Under the pieces are notes generated by a model. The model was given only the letters and a program-made list of their open reading frames with translations. It was not told the origin of the DNA and searched no databases. A program made the translations under genes and the position numbers. A stretch of DNA of 64,000 bases from Massilia aurea (lineage in GTDB: Bacteria; Pseudomonadota; Gammaproteobacteria; Burkholderiales; Burkholderiaceae_D): contig NZ_JANUGZ010000004.1 in NCBI RefSeq assembly GCF_024753205.1, positions 806,001-870,000 on the forward strand, given 5' to 3'. This document shows positions 17,063 through 25,874 of this stretch, in pieces; positions within the stretch are counted from its first letter, which is position 1, and every line of letters starts with the position of its first letter.

Positions 17063-18363
17063 ACGAGACGCTGGTCGCTGCTCCGGTCCACCATGCGCCA
17101 CGGCGCCATCCGCTGTCGTGGGTGCCCACGCTGTACCTGGCGCAGGGCTTGCCGTTCTATGCCGTGGCGCTGGTCGCCGGCCAGATGCTCAAGAGCATGG
17201 GCGTGCCGAATGACCAGATCGCCCGCTGGACGGGGCTTCTTGGCCTGGCCTGGGCTTTCAAGGCGCTGTGGAGTCCGTTCCTGGAACTGGCCCCGAGCCG
17301 GCGCATGGCCGTCGTCACCTGCCAGATTTTTGGTGGCGCCTGCCTGGCCCTGGTCGCGCTGGCCCTGCAACTGCCGATGTGGTTTTCCTTGTGCCTGGCG
17401 CTGCTGGCGATCGTGTCGCTGGCCTCGAGCACCCATGACATCGTCGCCGATGGCATCTACATCAGCAGCCTGACATCGCGCGAGCAGGCGGCGTATGCCG
17501 GCTGGCAGGGCGCTTTCTTCAACGCCGCCAAGTTCCTCTCGCTCGGCGGGCTCTTGATCCTGGCGGGCGAACTCGAGGAACGCTTCGGCATCGCTTCCGC
17601 CTGGACCGTCGTGTTCGTGCTGCTTGGTGGCCTGATGGTGACGCTGGGCCTGTACCACTGGCACGCGCTGCCGGCCACGCCCAAGCTCGCGGGGCGGATT
17701 CGTCATGCGCGCGACATTGGGGCCACTCTGGCCGACGTGTTCAAGACTTTCTTTGCCAAACGCGGCATCTGGATGGCGATCCTGTTCATCATCCTGTTTC
17801 GCGCCGGGGAAGGGCAGATCCAGTCGATTGGCCCATTGTTTCTGCGCGACGCGCGTGAGGCCGGGGGCCTGGGGTTGACCACCGCCCAGGTGGGCTGGGT
17901 GTACGGCACGGTTGGCACCGCCGCCTTTTTGATCGGCAGCATTGCGGGTGGTTACTTCACGGCGTGGCTGGGCCTCAAGCGCGCATTGCCGCTGCTGATC
18001 CTGGCGATGAACCTGCCCAATGCCGTGTTCTGGTACCTGAGCGACGCGCAGCCCGTCTCGATGCCGCTGATCGTCAGCGCGCTGGGGCTCGAGATGTTTG
18101 GCTATGGCTTCGGCTTTGTCGGCGTGATCCTGTTCATCATGCAGGTCGTCGCCAGCGGCCCGTACCAGGCGGCGCACTACGCGCTGGGCACCGGCTTCAT
18201 GCAACTGGGTTTTGTGTTGTTTCGCACGATCAGCGGCGACATCCAGCAGGCGCTGGGTTATCGGGATTTCTTTCTGTGGGTGCTGGTGGCGGCGCTGCCG
18301 GTGCTGGTGCTGAGCCGCTTCATGCGCATCGAGGCGCCCGATAACGCGGTGGAGAAAAACTAG
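17059..18363 (+). CDS. AmpG-like MFS transporter
   Basis: The 434-residue protein has about twelve membrane segments and AmpG-family features: LYLAQGLPFYAV at the start and STHDIVADGIYI in the fourth-to-fifth helix region. AmpG imports GlcNAc-anhydromuropeptides. In this context the likely cargo is a GlcNAc disaccharide or oligosaccharide crossing the inner membrane, feeding the GH20 enzyme. The ATG overlaps the GH20 stop by 4 bp. Its TAG stop shares the palindromic CTAG with the stop of the convergent AraC gene. Confidence 0.88.
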   Translation: MNETLVAAPVHHAPRRHPLSWVPTLYLAQGLPFYAVALVAGQMLKSMGVPNDQIARWTGLLGLAWAFKALWSPFLELAPSRRMAVVTCQIFGGACLALVALALQLPMWFSLCLALLAIVSLASSTHDIVADGIYISSLTSREQAAYAGWQGAFFNAAKFLSLGGLLILAGELEERFGIASAWTVVFVLLGGLMVTLGLYHWHALPATPKLAGRIRHARDIGATLADVFKTFFAKRGIWMAILFIILFRAGEGQIQSIGPLFLRDAREAGGLGLTTAQVGWVYGTVGTAAFLIGSIAGGYFTAWLGLKRALPLLILAMNLPNAVFWYLSDAQPVSMPLIVSALGLEMFGYGFGFVGVILFIMQVVASGPYQAAHYALGTGFMQLGFVLFRTISGDIQQALGYRDFFLWVLVAALPVLVLSRFMRIEAPDNAVEKN

Positions 18364-19337
18364 CGCCGCTTGACCGGCAGGGCCAGCCAGCCCTGCCAGC
18401 CGCCATCTTCGGTGCGCGCGACCTTCTGGACATGGGGCCGCGTCGCATCGAGTCGCCACACGCTCTGGTGTTCGAGCCAGTCTTCGTACATCGCCCGAAA
18501 GCGCGGCCACTCGCCGCGAAATTCGAGGATCGCCACCATCCCGGCCGGCAGCACGCGCAGTCCCAGCCCCGGGTCGGCCAGCACGCTGGCGTCGAAGCCG
18601 AAGTCGTAGCAGTATTCGCGCTCGCCCGTAAAACCCGGATCTTCGTCGAATACGCCGTACCACGGCGCCCCGCGTGGGATGCCGGCGCTTTCTTGTGCGC
18701 AGATGAAGGCATTGCAGGCCAGCGACAGCGCCGCGCCGGACTGGCCGAAGAAGCGCTGGTAGCGCAGCTGCAGGGCCGGTAACTGGCGCAGCGTGACGCG
18801 CGCGGCAACGCTGCCAGGCGCGGGCGCGCAATAAGGGGCGTTCAGCGCGGTGAGTTCGCCCGGCTCGGCGACAAAGAAGCTGACATCGCTTTCGCGCCCG
18901 ACCTGGGCATCCATATAGATGCGCCAGCCGCCGTCGCGCCAGGATTTGGCGGGCATGCCGAACTGCTGGCGGAAGGCCTTGGCGAACGCCGCGTTCGACG
19001 GAAAGCCGCAATCTTGCGCGATGCGCCCGACCGGCACGTCCGGTTCGTGGCGCAGCAGGTGCGCGGCGCGGCGCAGGCGCCGCTTGCGCTGGTATTCCAC
19101 CGCCGAAAAGCCGGTCAGCTCACGGAAGATGCGGTCGAAGTGGTAGCTCGAATATTTGGCCGACGCGGCCAGGCTGCCCAAGGCCAGCGGATCGCCGACC
19201 GAGTCGAGCATCAGGTCCATGACTTCGTACAGGCGCGACAGACGCGACACCGGCACCCGGGGCGCCACGCAGGGGGCGGCAGGTGGCATACGGTGGGCAA
19301 GGGCGGCGTGGGTCGGTGGCATATCGCGGCTCGTCAT
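18360..19337 (-). CDS. AraC-family regulator with GyrI-like C-terminal domain
   Basis: The 325-residue protein has an N-terminal AraC/XylS HTH pair at about 35-135 (SSYHFDRIFRELTGFSAVEYQRKRRL and IAQDCGFPSNAAFAKAFRQQFG). A GyrI-like small-molecule-binding domain follows (about 165-320, with FDEDPGFTGEREYCYDFGF). Such Rob/SoxS-like fusions bind hydrophobic ligands and control efflux or stress genes. It converges on the MFS gene and diverges from the BCCT transporter, so either could be a target. The start is the first ATG with the right N-terminus; no strong ribosome site is visible. Confidence 0.88.
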   Translation of the reverse strand: MTSRDMPPTHAALAHRMPPAAPCVAPRVPVSRLSRLYEVMDLMLDSVGDPLALGSLAASAKYSSYHFDRIFRELTGFSAVEYQRKRRLRRAAHLLRHEPDVPVGRIAQDCGFPSNAAFAKAFRQQFGMPAKSWRDGGWRIYMDAQVGRESDVSFFVAEPGELTALNAPYCAPAPGSVAARVTLRQLPALQLRYQRFFGQSGAALSLACNAFICAQESAGIPRGAPWYGVFDEDPGFTGEREYCYDFGFDASVLADPGLGLRVLPAGMVAILEFRGEWPRFRAMYEDWLEHQSVWRLDATRPHVQKVARTEDGGWQGWLALPVKRR

Positions 19338-19530
19338 GACAGCGTTGATGAATTATGCGACCAAACCCGCTGCCATGGCGAACTATGTGTAGCCTGGAAA
19401 ATACAATAATGGCACGTATGGACAGCTAGCACGGGAGAATTGTTGCGCCGCAGCAAGTTGGCAATTCATTTACAATTGCGTGGTCATTTAACTATCAAAA
19501 CGCCCCGCGCGTTCTGTCTCTGGAGAAATT

Positions 19531-21048
19531 ATGCAGACAGCATTATCGGCGGGCTTCATCCTCGCCATCGTTCTGTGGGGTGTCATTTCGCCCGACACCA
19601 TGGGCCCGGTCTTCGACACCGCGCTTGCTACCGTTACCCGCAATTTTGGCTGGTTCTACCTCTGGGTCGTCCTCGGCATGGTGGTGTTCGTTGCCTTCCT
19701 GGCCTTCAGCCGTTACGGCAACCTGAAACTTGGCGGCGATGACGACGAGCCGGAATTCGCGCTCGGCAGCTGGTTTTCGATGCTGTTTGCCGCCGGCATG
19801 GGCATTGGTCTCGTGTTCTTTGGCGTGGCCGAGCCGATCTCGCACTACATCGAAGCGCCACCCGGCACCGTGTCGAACACGCCGGAAGCAGCGGGCGCCG
19901 CCATGCGCTACACCTTCTTCCATTGGGGTATTCACCCGTGGGCCGTGTACAGCGCCGTGGCTTTGGCCATCGCCTTCTTCCAGTACCGGCGCGGCGGTGT
20001 CGCCTTGGTCAGCACCGTGACGGACGCGCTGCCGTGGCCGATCGTCAAGCACATGGGCGGATTCTTCAACGGACTGGCCGTGGTCGCGACCGCCTTCGGT
20101 GTGGCAGCCTCGCTTGGCGTGGGCGCGCTGCAGATCAACAATGGCCTAAATACCGTATTCGGCGTGCAAGTAAGCGAGGCCTCGCAGATCGGCATCATCG
20201 TGCTGGCTACCGTGATGTTCCTGGGCTCGGCCGTCAGTGGCGTCACGCGCGGCGTGAAAATCCTTTCGAACACCAACATGATCATGGCTGCGCTGCTGGC
20301 GCTGGCCGTGTTCATCCTTGGCCCGACCGTGGCAATCATCGACACGCTGACCAGCACGCTGGGCAACTACGTCACCGAGTTCGTCCGCATGAGCCTGCGC
20401 GCGACGCCGTTCCGCGACAGCACCTGGGTTGGCAGCTGGACCATTTTCTATTGGGCCTGGTGGATTTCATGGTCGCCATTCGTGGGCCTGTTCATCGCCC
20501 GCGTCTCGCGTGGCCGCACGATCCGTGAATTCATCCTGGGCACGATGCTGGCGCCAACACTGGCCGCGTTCATCTGGTTCTCGATCTTTGGCGGCACCGC
20601 GCTGCACATGCAGATCTGGCAGCAGATCCCGATTGCCGACGCCGTGCGCGCCGATACGGCCACTGCGCTGTTCGCGATGTTCGACGCCATGCCGTTCGGC
20701 ATGCTGATGTCGGGCGTGGCCACGATCCTGGTGCTTGTGTTCTTTGTCACGTCGGGTGATTCGGCCGTGCTGGTGCTGGGCATGATGAGCAGCGGTGGTA
20801 ATCCGAATCCGTCGACCCGCACCAAGCTGTTGTGGGGCGGCCTGATCGCCGGTATTGCGATCAGCCTGTTGCTGGCAGGGGGACTGAAGGCGCTGCAGAC
20901 AGCGACCATCGTGTTTGCCGTGCCGTTTTCGCTGGTGATCATCCTGATGCTGATTTCGCTGTGGCGCGGGGTGCGCGAAGACTGGGCTGCGCACGAGAAG
21001 CAGGAACGCGAACTGCGCCGGCGCGTGCGCCAGATCGTCGAGAAGTAA
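19531..21048 (+). CDS. BCCT-family betaine/choline/carnitine transporter
   Basis: The 505-residue membrane protein has the BCCT hallmarks: GMGIGLVFFGVAEPISHY near residue 90 and YWAWWISWSPFVGLFIARVSRGRT, the conserved Trp-rich TM8 segment. It would take up a trimethylammonium compound at the inner membrane, typically for osmoprotection. A TGGAGA ribosome site precedes the ATG. The N-terminus is short compared with BetP, and the C-terminal tail is short and charged. A strong terminator closes it as a single-gene unit. Confidence 0.93.
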   Translation: MQTALSAGFILAIVLWGVISPDTMGPVFDTALATVTRNFGWFYLWVVLGMVVFVAFLAFSRYGNLKLGGDDDEPEFALGSWFSMLFAAGMGIGLVFFGVAEPISHYIEAPPGTVSNTPEAAGAAMRYTFFHWGIHPWAVYSAVALAIAFFQYRRGGVALVSTVTDALPWPIVKHMGGFFNGLAVVATAFGVAASLGVGALQINNGLNTVFGVQVSEASQIGIIVLATVMFLGSAVSGVTRGVKILSNTNMIMAALLALAVFILGPTVAIIDTLTSTLGNYVTEFVRMSLRATPFRDSTWVGSWTIFYWAWWISWSPFVGLFIARVSRGRTIREFILGTMLAPTLAAFIWFSIFGGTALHMQIWQQIPIADAVRADTATALFAMFDAMPFGMLMSGVATILVLVFFVTSGDSAVLVLGMMSSGGNPNPSTRTKLLWGGLIAGIAISLLLAGGLKALQTATIVFAVPFSLVIILMLISLWRGVREDWAAHEKQERELRRRVRQIVEK

Positions 21049-21069
21049 GCATTCATCTTGTACGACACG

Positions 21070-21104
21070 AACGGCCAGCCGCAGTTGCGGGCTGGCCGTT
21101 TTTC
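21070..21104 (+). terminator. Rho-independent terminator
   Basis: A 10-bp stem (21070-21079 with 21091-21100) with an extra pairing CCGCA/TGCGG inside is followed by TTTC. It lies 21 bp past the BCCT stop. Confidence 0.9.
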
Positions 21105-21289
21105 TTGGGCGCCGATGCTCTGACGCGCTGTCAAATTTCCTATCGTTATCGACTTGGCGCGCTGACGGGCAATGTCACGTAGGCGCATGCGCCGCTGCCG
21201 CCCGGTCTGTGACTTGGCGAACAGAGCATCAATCGTGCGACTCCCAAAGTAGGTGTTTTATTCACCGAACGCCTCACGAAGGGAACCCA

Positions 21290-22429
21290 ATGAAAGCACT
21301 TGTCTACAACGGACCATGCGATGTCCAGATCAAGAACGTGCCGGACGCCACGATCGAGAAGCCGACCGATGTGCTGGTGCGCATCACGACCACCAACATC
21401 TGCGGCTCCGACCTGCACATGTACGAAGGTCGCACCAGCATGGAAACGGGCCGCATTCTGGGTCACGAGAACATGGGTGAAGTCATCGCCGTCGGCAAGG
21501 CCGTCGACCGCGTCAAGGTCGGCGACATGGTGTGCCTGCCATTCAATATCGGTTGCGGCTTTTGCGAAAGCTGCGAGCGCGGCCTGACCGGTTTTTGCCT
21601 GACCTGCAATCCGGGCAGCGCGGGCGCGGCCTACGGCTTTGCCGGCATGGGTCCGTACAGCGGTGGCCAGGCTGAACTGCTGCGCGTGCCATACGGCGAT
21701 TTCAATTGCCTGGTGCTGCCAAAGGATGCGCAAGAAAAGGAAAACGATTACGTGATGTTGTCGGATATTTTCCCGACTGGCTATCACGCAACCGAACTGG
21801 CGCAGATGAAGCCGGGCGACTCGGTAGCCATTTACGGCGCCGGTCCGGTGGGACTGATGGCGGCAATGTCGGCCTTCCTGAAGGGCGCGAGCCGCGTGTT
21901 CGTGGTCGACCCGAACAAGGACCGCCTGGCGCTGGCCGAGAAGATGGGCGCGATCGGCATCAATGACATCGAAGGCGATGGCGCCGCGCAGATCAAGGAA
22001 CTGACGGATGGCCAGGGCGCCGACTGCGGTTGCGAATGCGTGGGCTACCAGTGCTGCGACAAGCACGGCAAGGAAGTGCCGAACCTGACGATGAACAATC
22101 TGGTCGAAGCGGTCAAGCCAACCGGCGGCATCGGTGTGGTGGGCGTGTTCCTGCCCGAAGATCCTGGTGCGAAGGACGAGCTGGCCAAGGAAGGCAAGCT
22201 GGCGTTCGACTACGGCAAATTGTGGTTCAAGGGCCAGCGCATCGGCAACGGCCAGGCCAACGTCAAGGCCTACAACCGCAGCCTCGCCAAGCTGATCCAC
22301 GCCGGCCGCGCCAAGCCATCGCAGATCATCTCGCACGAGCTGTCGCTGGACGAGGCGCCGCACGCGTACAAGAAGTTCGACGAGCGCGCTGATGGCTGGA
22401 CCAAGGTGATCCTCAAGCCAGGCCAGTAA
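21290..22429 (+). CDS. fdhA: Glutathione-independent formaldehyde dehydrogenase-type zinc ADH
   Basis: The 379-residue enzyme is a zinc-dependent medium-chain dehydrogenase. It has the catalytic zinc site CGSDLHMYEG...GHEN, a structural-zinc loop (GCGFCESCERGLTGFC) and the NAD-binding motif YGAGPVGLMAA. The unusual internal CGCECVGYQCCDKHG region is typical of the glutathione-independent formaldehyde dehydrogenase (FdhA) branch. It oxidises formaldehyde or related aldehydes in the cytoplasm. GAAGGGA precedes the ATG. A small DUF2945 gene follows on the same strand after a hairpin. Confidence 0.88.
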   Translation: MKALVYNGPCDVQIKNVPDATIEKPTDVLVRITTTNICGSDLHMYEGRTSMETGRILGHENMGEVIAVGKAVDRVKVGDMVCLPFNIGCGFCESCERGLTGFCLTCNPGSAGAAYGFAGMGPYSGGQAELLRVPYGDFNCLVLPKDAQEKENDYVMLSDIFPTGYHATELAQMKPGDSVAIYGAGPVGLMAAMSAFLKGASRVFVVDPNKDRLALAEKMGAIGINDIEGDGAAQIKELTDGQGADCGCECVGYQCCDKHGKEVPNLTMNNLVEAVKPTGGIGVVGVFLPEDPGAKDELAKEGKLAFDYGKLWFKGQRIGNGQANVKAYNRSLAKLIHAGRAKPSQIISHELSLDEAPHAYKKFDERADGWTKVILKPGQ

Positions 22430-22437
22430 GTTGCAAC

Positions 22438-22461
22438 GTGAACCGGGGCAGCCCGGTTCAC
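22438..22461 (+). repeat. Perfect inverted repeat between fdhA and the DUF2945 gene
   Basis: GTGAACCGGG and CCCGGTTCAC form a 10-bp stem with a GCAG loop. No T-run follows, so it is more likely an mRNA-stabilising or attenuating hairpin than a full terminator. Confidence 0.7.
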
Positions 22462-22485
22462 GTCATTGCTGAAAGGAGCAGGGCC

Positions 22486-22695
22486 ATGACGACAACGTTC
22501 AAGGCCGGTGACAAGCTGGAATGGGAGTCATCCCAGGGCACGGTCACCGGCAAGGTCAAGAAGCAGTTGACGGCGCCAACCGACATCAAGAGTCACCATG
22601 TCGCGGCGTCCAAAGAGCATCCGGAATACCTGGTGGTCAGTGACAAGACCGGGGCGGAGGCGGCGCACAAGGCGTCGGCGCTGAAGAAAGCGTAA
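22486..22695 (+). CDS. DUF2945 (HVA1-family TUDOR) small protein
   Basis: The 69-residue protein has the DUF2945 pattern FKAGDKLEWESSQG...GKVKKQLTAPTDIKSHHVAASKEHPEYLVVSDKTG, ending Ala/Lys-rich. The family has a small TUDOR-like barrel of unknown bacterial function, seen near stress genes. AAAGGAG precedes the ATG. It lies 56 bp behind fdhA and may be cotranscribed. Confidence 0.82.
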   Translation: MTTTFKAGDKLEWESSQGTVTGKVKKQLTAPTDIKSHHVAASKEHPEYLVVSDKTGAEAAHKASALKKA

Positions 22696-22715
22696 AGCCC
22701 ACGCGGGCTCGACAA

Positions 22716-23108
22716 TCAGCGCTGCGCCGGTGCTGCCTGCTGTTTCGTTTCAGTCTGGACGAGGCAGCTGCGCGTGCACTGCTGATACGCCTTGTCACAG
22801 GCGCCAGCGCGGTCGAGCCGGCGATGCGTGTCGCCAGCAGCCTGCAGGGCGCGTGCACCCTGGCCCGGCACTGCACCCTCGGCCGTTCGCGCCAGCGGAT
22901 TACGGGCAGCGGTCTCAGGCGGTGGCACGAAGCGTTCCTTGCCACCCGAGCTGGCCTCGACGCGGCATTCGCGCTGCGTCGATTCGCACATCGATGTACA
23001 AAAATTCGTTTCAGCAGCCAGCGCCGAGCCGGTTGCCAGCATGCCGAGGCACGTTATCAGCGACGCTGCCGGCGTAGCAAGGCGAGTCAATGCAAGTCGA
23101 AATGTCAT
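22716..23108 (-). CDS. Small exported cysteine-rich protein of unknown function
   Basis: The 130-residue protein has a Sec signal peptide (ITCLGMLATGSALA, likely cleavage before AE). The mature part has paired cysteines near both ends (FCTSMCESTQREC and ACDKAYQQCTRSC). That spacing suggests a disulfide-linked helical hairpin, like CHCH-type or sel1-free periplasmic proteins. I do not recognise the family. It is divergent from the response-regulator gene, with a 154-bp gap holding a candidate regulator site. Confidence 0.65.
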   Translation of the reverse strand: MTFRLALTRLATPAASLITCLGMLATGSALAAETNFCTSMCESTQRECRVEASSGGKERFVPPPETAARNPLARTAEGAVPGQGARALQAAGDTHRRLDRAGACDKAYQQCTRSCLVQTETKQQAAPAQR

Positions 23109-23193
23109 GGCTTGAAGTCGAATGTGGAAAATTGCCAGTCTACGGCATCGACATCATTCAAAACTCACGCATTCTCATCCGCGGCGCCAATAC

Positions 23194-23210
23194 TTTAAGA
23201 TTCGGTTCAT
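23194..23210 (+). promoter_or_regulatory. Candidate response-regulator direct repeat upstream of qseB-like gene
   Basis: TTTAAG-N5-GTTCAT resembles the YTTAAK-N5-YTTAAK direct repeat bound by PmrA/QseB-class regulators. The first half fits fully and the second is degenerate. A similar site precedes the YgiW-like gene, which supports autoregulation. Confidence 0.45.
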
Positions 23211-23262
23211 CTTGCGGCGCAAGCATGGCAAGTTAAGTCATTCCATCTATTGATTCCATACC

Positions 23263-23928
23263 ATGCGCATTCTGCTCGTCGAAGACGACCTCTCCCTTGG
23301 CGACACCATCCAGGCCTGGTTACGCCTTGACGGCCACGCCGTTGACTGGGTCCAACGCGGCGACTCGGCGCAGACGGCCCTGATGACCCATCGCTACGAC
23401 TGTGTGCTGCTCGACCGCGGCTTGCCGGGTTTGTCCGGCGACGCTTTGCTGGGTCAGTTGCGCGCGGCCGGCAACGGCGTGGCCGTCATCCTGATCACGG
23501 CCTTTAACGCCCTGGCCGATCGTGTCGAAGGCCTGGACCTGGGCGCCGACGACTACCTGGTCAAACCGTTCGAACTCGAGGAAATGTCGGCCCGCATCCG
23601 CGCGGCCGTGCGCCGTGGCGCGAACCAGATGAGCAATGACCTCGTGCATGGCGAGATCGCGCTGAACCTGGACACCAAGGCGGCCAGCCTGCGCGGCGTG
23701 CCCGTCGCGCTGACGGCGCGCGAGTACAACGTGCTGTACGCGCTGCTGCTGCGCAAGAACAGCATCGTCACCCGGGCCCAGATCGAAGAGACGCTGTATG
23801 GCTGGGGCGACGAAGTCGAGAGCAATGCCATTGAGGTCTACGTGCACAACCTGCGCAAGAAGTTCGGCAGCGACAGCATCGTCACCGTGCGCGGGCTGGG
23901 CTACCGGATGAAGAACGATGACGAATAA
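23263..23928 (+). CDS. qseB: OmpR-family response regulator, QseB-like
   Basis: The 221-residue protein has a receiver domain with acidic pocket ED at 7-8, phospho-acceptor Asp51 (VLLDRGLPG) and Lys near 103 (YLVKPF). A winged-helix DNA-binding domain ends VTVRGLGYRMK. Phosphorylation by the adjacent kinase should control its DNA binding. The neighbouring kinase and YgiW-like gene make QseB the best name, though the TctD/PmrA branches are close. It overlaps the kinase start by 11 bp. Confidence 0.85.
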   Translation: MRILLVEDDLSLGDTIQAWLRLDGHAVDWVQRGDSAQTALMTHRYDCVLLDRGLPGLSGDALLGQLRAAGNGVAVILITAFNALADRVEGLDLGADDYLVKPFELEEMSARIRAAVRRGANQMSNDLVHGEIALNLDTKAASLRGVPVALTAREYNVLYALLLRKNSIVTRAQIEETLYGWGDEVESNAIEVYVHNLRKKFGSDSIVTVRGLGYRMKNDDE

Positions 23929-25294
23929 GCCTGATGCCGCGGTGCAGCCGTGGTCGCTGCGCCGGCGCCTCTTGATCGCCATCGTGGCCGCCAGCACCGT
24001 GCTGTGGCTGGCCAGCCTGGGCATCGTCACCGTCATCGCCTGGCAGGAAACCAATGACGTGTTCGACGATGCGCTCGAAGAATCGGGCCATATGATTATG
24101 GCAGCCACCACCGACTGGAACGAGCGCGGCCTGTTGCTGCGGCCGGGGCTCGAGAGCCGGCCTGGCCGCAAGGTCGACATGCAGTACCAGATCGTGGCGG
24201 ACGGACGCGTCATCCAGCGCACCGGCGGCGCGCCCGCCAAGCCGTTCGTGACGGATTTCGATGAGCAGGACGGCTTCGCCGACGTGCGCAACAATGGCGA
24301 TCCGTGGCGCGTGTTCGTCGTGCGCGACGCGGCGCGTAGCGTCGAGGTCCAGGTCGGCCAGCAGCAGAGCAAGCGCTTCGACATCCTGGAAGAGCTGGCC
24401 GAATCGCTGTGGCTGCCCGTGCTGGGCTTCCTGCTGCTGCTGGCGCTCGTGTGCTGGGTACTGACCGGGCGCGTGCTCAAACCCCTGCGCCAGACGGCGG
24501 CAAGCATTGCGGCCAAGACGCCGCACGACCTGACGCAAGTACCCACCGCCGGTCAGGCGCGCGAAGTGCTGCCGATCGTGCAGGCGCTCAATGGCGTGCT
24601 GGGTCGTCTGGAAGCGGCGCTGCAGGCCGAGCGCCGCTTTACTGCGGACGCTGCGCACGAGCTGCGCACACCGCTGGCGGGCCTGCACATGCACGTGCAG
24701 CTGCTGCAGCGCCAGCATCCCGAACTGGCCGCGCCGTTCCAGAAGCTGCGCCACGATATCGCGCGCACGACCGGGCTGGTCGATAGCCTCTTGATGCTGG
24801 CGCGCCTGGACCCGCTGGCGCGCGAACAGCTGGTGTGCCAGCCAGTGCCCTTGCCGGCGCTGCTTGAGCGCCTCGTCGGCGCGCATGCGCACGAGGCGGC
24901 AGAGCGCGCCATCATCATCGACGTGCAATGCGAGCTCGACTACGTGGAGGCCGACCCTCAGATGCTCGACATCGTGTTGCGCAACCTGCTCGACAATGCG
25001 CTGCGCTATTGCCCGGATGGCAGCCGCATCGCCATTGATGCGCGCCGGCACGGCGGGTCCGACCGCATTGCCGTGCGCGACAATGGCCCGGGAGTCGATG
25101 AAGCCAGCCGTGCGCGTCTGAGCGAGCGGTTCTTTCGCGTGCTGGGGAAGGGCCAGCCGGGCAGCGGGCTCGGGCTGTCGATCGTCAGACGCATCGCTGA
25201 TCTGCATGGCATCGCGCTGACCTTTGGCATGGGCCTGGACGGACGCGGCCTGGGTGTCACGCTCGACTTCGACCCGTCCTTAAGATCGGTTTAA
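23918..25294 (+). CDS. qseC: Sensor histidine kinase, QseC-like
   Basis: The 458-residue membrane kinase has a first TM at about 18-40, a periplasmic sensor region of about 120 residues, and a second TM at about 160-182. The HisKA box RRFTADAAHELRTPLAG carries His247. The HATPase domain has the N box (LLDNALRYCPDG), DNGPGV and GSGLGLSIV. The RRFTADAAHELRTPLA wording is characteristic of the QseC/TctE group. Its ligand is not predictable. The start overlaps the end of the regulator gene. Confidence 0.88.
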   Translation: MTNKPDAAVQPWSLRRRLLIAIVAASTVLWLASLGIVTVIAWQETNDVFDDALEESGHMIMAATTDWNERGLLLRPGLESRPGRKVDMQYQIVADGRVIQRTGGAPAKPFVTDFDEQDGFADVRNNGDPWRVFVVRDAARSVEVQVGQQQSKRFDILEELAESLWLPVLGFLLLLALVCWVLTGRVLKPLRQTAASIAAKTPHDLTQVPTAGQAREVLPIVQALNGVLGRLEAALQAERRFTADAAHELRTPLAGLHMHVQLLQRQHPELAAPFQKLRHDIARTTGLVDSLLMLARLDPLAREQLVCQPVPLPALLERLVGAHAHEAAERAIIIDVQCELDYVEADPQMLDIVLRNLLDNALRYCPDGSRIAIDARRHGGSDRIAVRDNGPGVDEASRARLSERFFRVLGKGQPGSGLGLSIVRRIADLHGIALTFGMGLDGRGLGVTLDFDPSLRSV

Positions 25295-25295
25295 T
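25279..25295 (+). promoter_or_regulatory. Candidate QseB/PmrA-type direct repeat upstream of ygiW-like gene
   Basis: CTTAAG-N5-TTTAAT fits the YTTAAK-N5-YTTAAK direct repeat at every specified position. It overlaps the kinase stop codon and lies 75 bp ahead of the YgiW-like start, so the downstream gene may have its own regulated promoter. Confidence 0.5.
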
Positions 25296-25369
25296 GTCCC
25301 GCCGGTGTAATGCGTCTGTGCCTGCCAACGCTGTGCAGGCAACGACCCACCAACTACCGAGGACTGACC

Positions 25370-25816
25370 ATGAAACGTATTTCGCACATCGCCTGCATCG
25401 CCCTGTTGATCACCGGTTCGGCCGCTGCTGTCGCCCAGACCGCGGCAACCCAGACTGCAACGCCGGCTGCAACCGCCACCGTAACGCCAACTGCCGCCCC
25501 GGCCACCAAGGCCGCGCCAGCGGGCTACGCCGGTCCATCGGGCGCGCCGTTGATGACCGCCAAGGACTTGCTGGCCAATGGCAAGGATGACCAGTACGTG
25601 CGCCTCAAGGGCAAGCTCACCAGCCACAAGGGCGACGAGAACTACGAGTTCACCGACGCCAGCGGCAAGATCACCGTCGAGATCGACGCTGATCGATTTC
25701 CGGCCGGCGTGACGGTCGATCACAACACGCTGGTGGAACTCACCGGCGAGTTCGACAAGGAAATGTTTGGCGACTCTACCGTGGACGTCGAGCAGATCAA
25801 GGTCGTCGCGCAGTAA
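25370..25816 (+). CDS. YgiW/YdeI-type BOF-domain stress protein
   Basis: The 148-residue protein has a Sec signal peptide (cleavage near AAAVAQ), an Ala/Thr/Pro-rich linker to about residue 50, and a C-terminal BOF (OB-fold) domain. The domain runs TAKDLLANGKDDQYVRLKGKLTSHKGDENYEFTDASG...VTVDHNTLVELTGEFDKE. YgiW is genetically linked to qseBC in enterics and acts in the periplasm in stress tolerance. Here it sits downstream of the kinase gene, and a putative regulator site precedes it. ATG at 25370 excludes an upstream Cys-containing extension. Confidence 0.87.
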   Translation: MKRISHIACIALLITGSAAAVAQTAATQTATPAATATVTPTAAPATKAAPAGYAGPSGAPLMTAKDLLANGKDDQYVRLKGKLTSHKGDENYEFTDASGKITVEIDADRFPAGVTVDHNTLVELTGEFDKEMFGDSTVDVEQIKVVAQ

Positions 25817-25874
25817 GAATTGACGTGTTCGGGCGATAATGGTGGCTTCGCCGCCATGATTGTCCGATTCGCCC

